NCBI GenBank assembly: GCA_018985235.1
Contig: JADGIG010000150.1
Coordinates: 1-15,465 of the forward strand
Length of the DNA stretch: 15,465 nucleotides
Direction of reading: 5' to 3'
Source of the DNA: Sanchytrium tribonematis
Lineage: Eukaryota > Sanchytriomycota > Sanchytriomycetes > Sanchytriales > Sanchytriaceae
Part shown: piece after piece, positions 14,301 through 15,465 of the stretch
Layout: each line of letters opens with the position of its first letter
Position numbering within the stretch: position 1 is the first letter of the stretch
Made by a program: the position numbers and the translations under genes
Notes under the pieces: model-generated
What the model saw: the letters and a program-made list of their open reading frames with translations, nothing else
The model's database searches: none
What the model was told of the DNA's origin: nothing

Positions 14301-14896
14301 ACCACCTGCAACTGTGGCACCGTCACTTGTCGGACCTGAGAATTCATGAGTTGCTCAAACATTGCTTTTATATCAGCCATTTGACTTTCTGACGTATTCA
14401 TATTCTCTTTAACAAGTTTGATAACCTCCACAGAATCTCCTGAGCCACTCATTTTATCAATCTGACTAATAAGAATCTCCAACTGTCCAGAAATTTCTGC
14501 GTCATTTTTGTTTAATTGACTGGTGTCGTCTTTGATGTCAATCGTATTACACACCACTAATTCACTTAAAAGTCTGCTCAGCTCCTCATTATAATTCATT
14601 AGTTCATCTTTGAACTTGTCTGCTTTCAATACTTTTTTAATCACATTTCTCTCCTCAAAACGCGTCACAAACTCAGAAATACCCTCCATAGTTTGTATCA
14701 AAGTACCTAATGTGTGTATGGTAGTCTCTGAAAATGTTTTCGACCCCATGTCTTGAAGAATTAAAAACAAACGACTTAATCTCAAGTGCAATTGCTTACA
14801 TTCATCCAAATTTTCATTTGCTATTTTCATTCTTTCCAATATTGGTAGTATAAATCCAATAATTTCAAAAGCTTTTCCAATTAAAATTACCTCCAT
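11296..14896 (-). CDS. MLKL-like N-terminal domain + TKL kinase + Sel1 repeats (1179 aa, one 61-nt intron at 13722-13782)
   Basis: Two exons (14896-13783 and 13721-11296) join in frame. Residues about 1-125 form an all-helical domain resembling the membrane-killing N-terminal bundle of MLKL: spaced Leu/Arg positions, then F-E-E-R-N-V-I-K-K-V-L-K-A. A linker follows. The kinase spans about 219-480: G-S-G-S-F-G (227-232), V-A-V-K (K247), E276, H-N-D-I-K-S-N-N (350-357), D-L-G (370-372) and A-P-E (384-386). All catalytic residues are present, which suggests an active TKL-type kinase. The linker at about 481-650 is low-complexity in its first part. Sel1 repeats lie at about 651-828 (roughly five) and 923-1179 (roughly six), with L-G-x-x-Y-x-x-G-x-G-type helical pairs; these usually bind partner proteins. 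The N-terminal assignment rests on by-eye resemblance; kinase and Sel1 calls are firm. The stop is within AATAAA. Confidence 0.9.
13722..13782 (-). other. 61-nt spliceosomal intron in the kinase-Sel1 gene
   Basis: On the minus strand the intron runs from GTAATTG to CTTCTGTAG. Splicing joins ...I-I-D-L-G with K-S-R-T-I-G-T-D-Q-W-R-A-P-E, giving a continuous kinase activation segment. Unspliced reading hits TGA two codons into the intron. The exons sum to 3540 nt, a multiple of three. A TTAAC word upstream of the acceptor could be the branch site. Confidence 0.92.
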
Positions 14897-15065
14897 TGGA
14901 TGTAGAATGACCTAATGGTAAAGTGGCTAGTATTTACAAAATTTCATGGAAGAATTGACAGAGATTTAAGTATCAAGTGTCATTTCATTTAAAATTACCA
15001 CAATCAATTATTACTCATTAGTGCCAACAACTTAAAAGAGATATATTTATTGCAATAAATGCATT
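14897..15065. promoter_or_regulatory. Intergenic region upstream of the kinase-Sel1 gene, with the terminator of the next gene
   Basis: This is 169 bp between two minus-strand genes. An AATAAA on the minus strand (15051-15046), 14 nt beyond the stop at 15066-15068, probably ends the right-hand gene. The rest must contain the kinase-Sel1 promoter; I recognise no specific element in it. Confidence 0.45.
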
Positions 15066-15465
15066 TTACATGAGAAACAAAGTAGATACAGCCAATACTG
15101 AGAATGAGGTGGCACGTGAAGATGAGACTTTGTCACTGCCACCATCTTTGGTACTATTGCTACTTTGTGTAGTATTTGTGCTGCTTGAATCACTTGATGA
15201 ATCACTTGACGAATCACTTGATGATTGATTTGATCCATATTTTGCAGCACATGATTTGACTGCATTTAGTTGATCTGTAGTCACATTTGGGATATTCCCA
15301 CTGCTAATCATCGTCAATGACATTTTAGCAGCATATTGGGCACATTTATCAGGGCATTGCATAATTCGTGATTGGAAATCTGGATTTTCTGCGCATATTT
15401 GACCATCTTCTTCATGACATTTGGTGGCATAAATCCATACGGATCCATTCTCCATATCTTTATCA
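15066..15465 (-). CDS. 3' part of a Cys-containing, Ser/Asp-repeat, probably GPI-anchored surface protein (partial at right edge)
   Basis: The frame is open to the window edge (D-K-D-M-E-N-G). The ATG at 15455 is probably internal, since no signal peptide follows it; the true start should lie to the right. Visible parts: five Cys (T-K-C-H, Q-I-C, M-Q-C, D-K-C, K-S-C) within about 75 residues, suggesting a disulphide-bonded domain; then a Ser/Asp stretch (S-S-S-D repeats) encoded by 12-bp repeats; then S-S-R-A-T followed by the hydrophobic end S-F-S-V-L-A-V-S-T-L-F-L-M. That last pattern is typical of a GPI-attachment signal. A role at the cell surface or wall is inferred. The domain family is not recognised. 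Confidence 0.75.
   Translation of the reverse strand, partial: DKDMENGSVWIYATKCHEEDGQICAENPDFQSRIMQCPDKCAQYAAKMSLTMISSGNIPNVTTDQLNAVKSCAAKYGSNQSSSDSSSDSSSDSSSTNTTQSSNSTKDGGSDKVSSSRATSFSVLAVSTLFLM
15187..15222 (-). repeat. 12-bp minisatellite (three copies) encoding S-S-S-D
   Basis: On the + strand GAATCACTTGAT is repeated three times (15187-15198, 15199-15210 with one change, 15211-15222), with a degenerate continuation. It is in frame with the surface protein and probably varies in length between strains. Confidence 0.85.

Noticed and set aside
1-15465. Origin from a giant virus or a bacterium
   Set aside because: GT-AG introns, a LINE with target-site duplication, stop-linked AATAAA signals, a derlin and GPI-like tails together fit a nuclear genome better; no viral hallmark gene is seen.
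1-15465. tRNA or rRNA genes and CRISPR arrays
   Set aside because: None was recognised on either strand; the only short repeats are the 12-13 bp tandem or paired units and the target-site duplication.

Overview
This window looks like a gene-dense, A/T-rich stretch of a nuclear genome from a small eukaryote, either a protist or an early-branching fungus-like organism. I cannot name the species. Eukaryotic signs are a non-LTR retrotransposon with a perfect 15-bp target-site duplication, GT...AG introns, AATAAA polyadenylation signals at nearly every gene end, a derlin, Sel1-repeat and kinase proteins, and secreted proteins with signal peptides and GPI-like tails. TAA and TGA both act as stops, so the standard code fits.

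Layout, left to right. Positions 74-5007 hold one LINE-type element on the + strand with a single uninterrupted 1635-codon ORF: N-terminal region, three apparent ubiquitin-like modules, AP-type endonuclease, reverse transcriptase, zinc knuckle, RNase H. It sits antisense inside a protein-kinase gene on the - strand, whose two parts lie at 1-73 and 5008-5575. The insertion splits the activation segment just before the APE-type motif. Next come two more - strand paralogues of that kinase: a pseudokinase (5674-6753) and an apparently intact kinase (6807-7769). All three begin with a hydrophobic, signal-peptide-like N-terminus. A small secreted or anchored protein (8048-8338, +) converges on an FAD-dependent oxidoreductase (8343-9602, -). 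Divergent from the oxidoreductase is an unrecognised membrane protein (9745-10590, +), followed after only 28 bp by a derlin (10619-11288, +) that appears to carry a 19-nt intron. The derlin converges, 7 bp apart, on a 1179-residue protein (11296-14896, -) with an MLKL-like N-terminal helical domain, a TKL-type kinase domain and two blocks of Sel1 repeats. A 61-nt intron interrupts its DFG-position motif. The right edge holds the 3' part of a Cys-containing, Ser/Asp-repeat protein with a GPI-like tail (15066-15465, -).

The region is very compact. Convergent stop codons are 4 and 7 bp apart. In five genes the stop codon is itself part of the AATAAA signal. No gap without a gene exceeds 300 bp. 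The functional themes are phosphorylation-type signalling (four kinase or kinase-like genes, three apparently secretory), ER quality control (derlin) and surface or secreted proteins. I see no direct evidence that these genes form one pathway. The most notable points are the ubiquitin-like modules in the retrotransposon protein, the LINE interruption of a kinase with its readable empty site, the secreted pseudokinase, the ultrashort derlin intron and the MLKL-kinase-Sel1 fusion.
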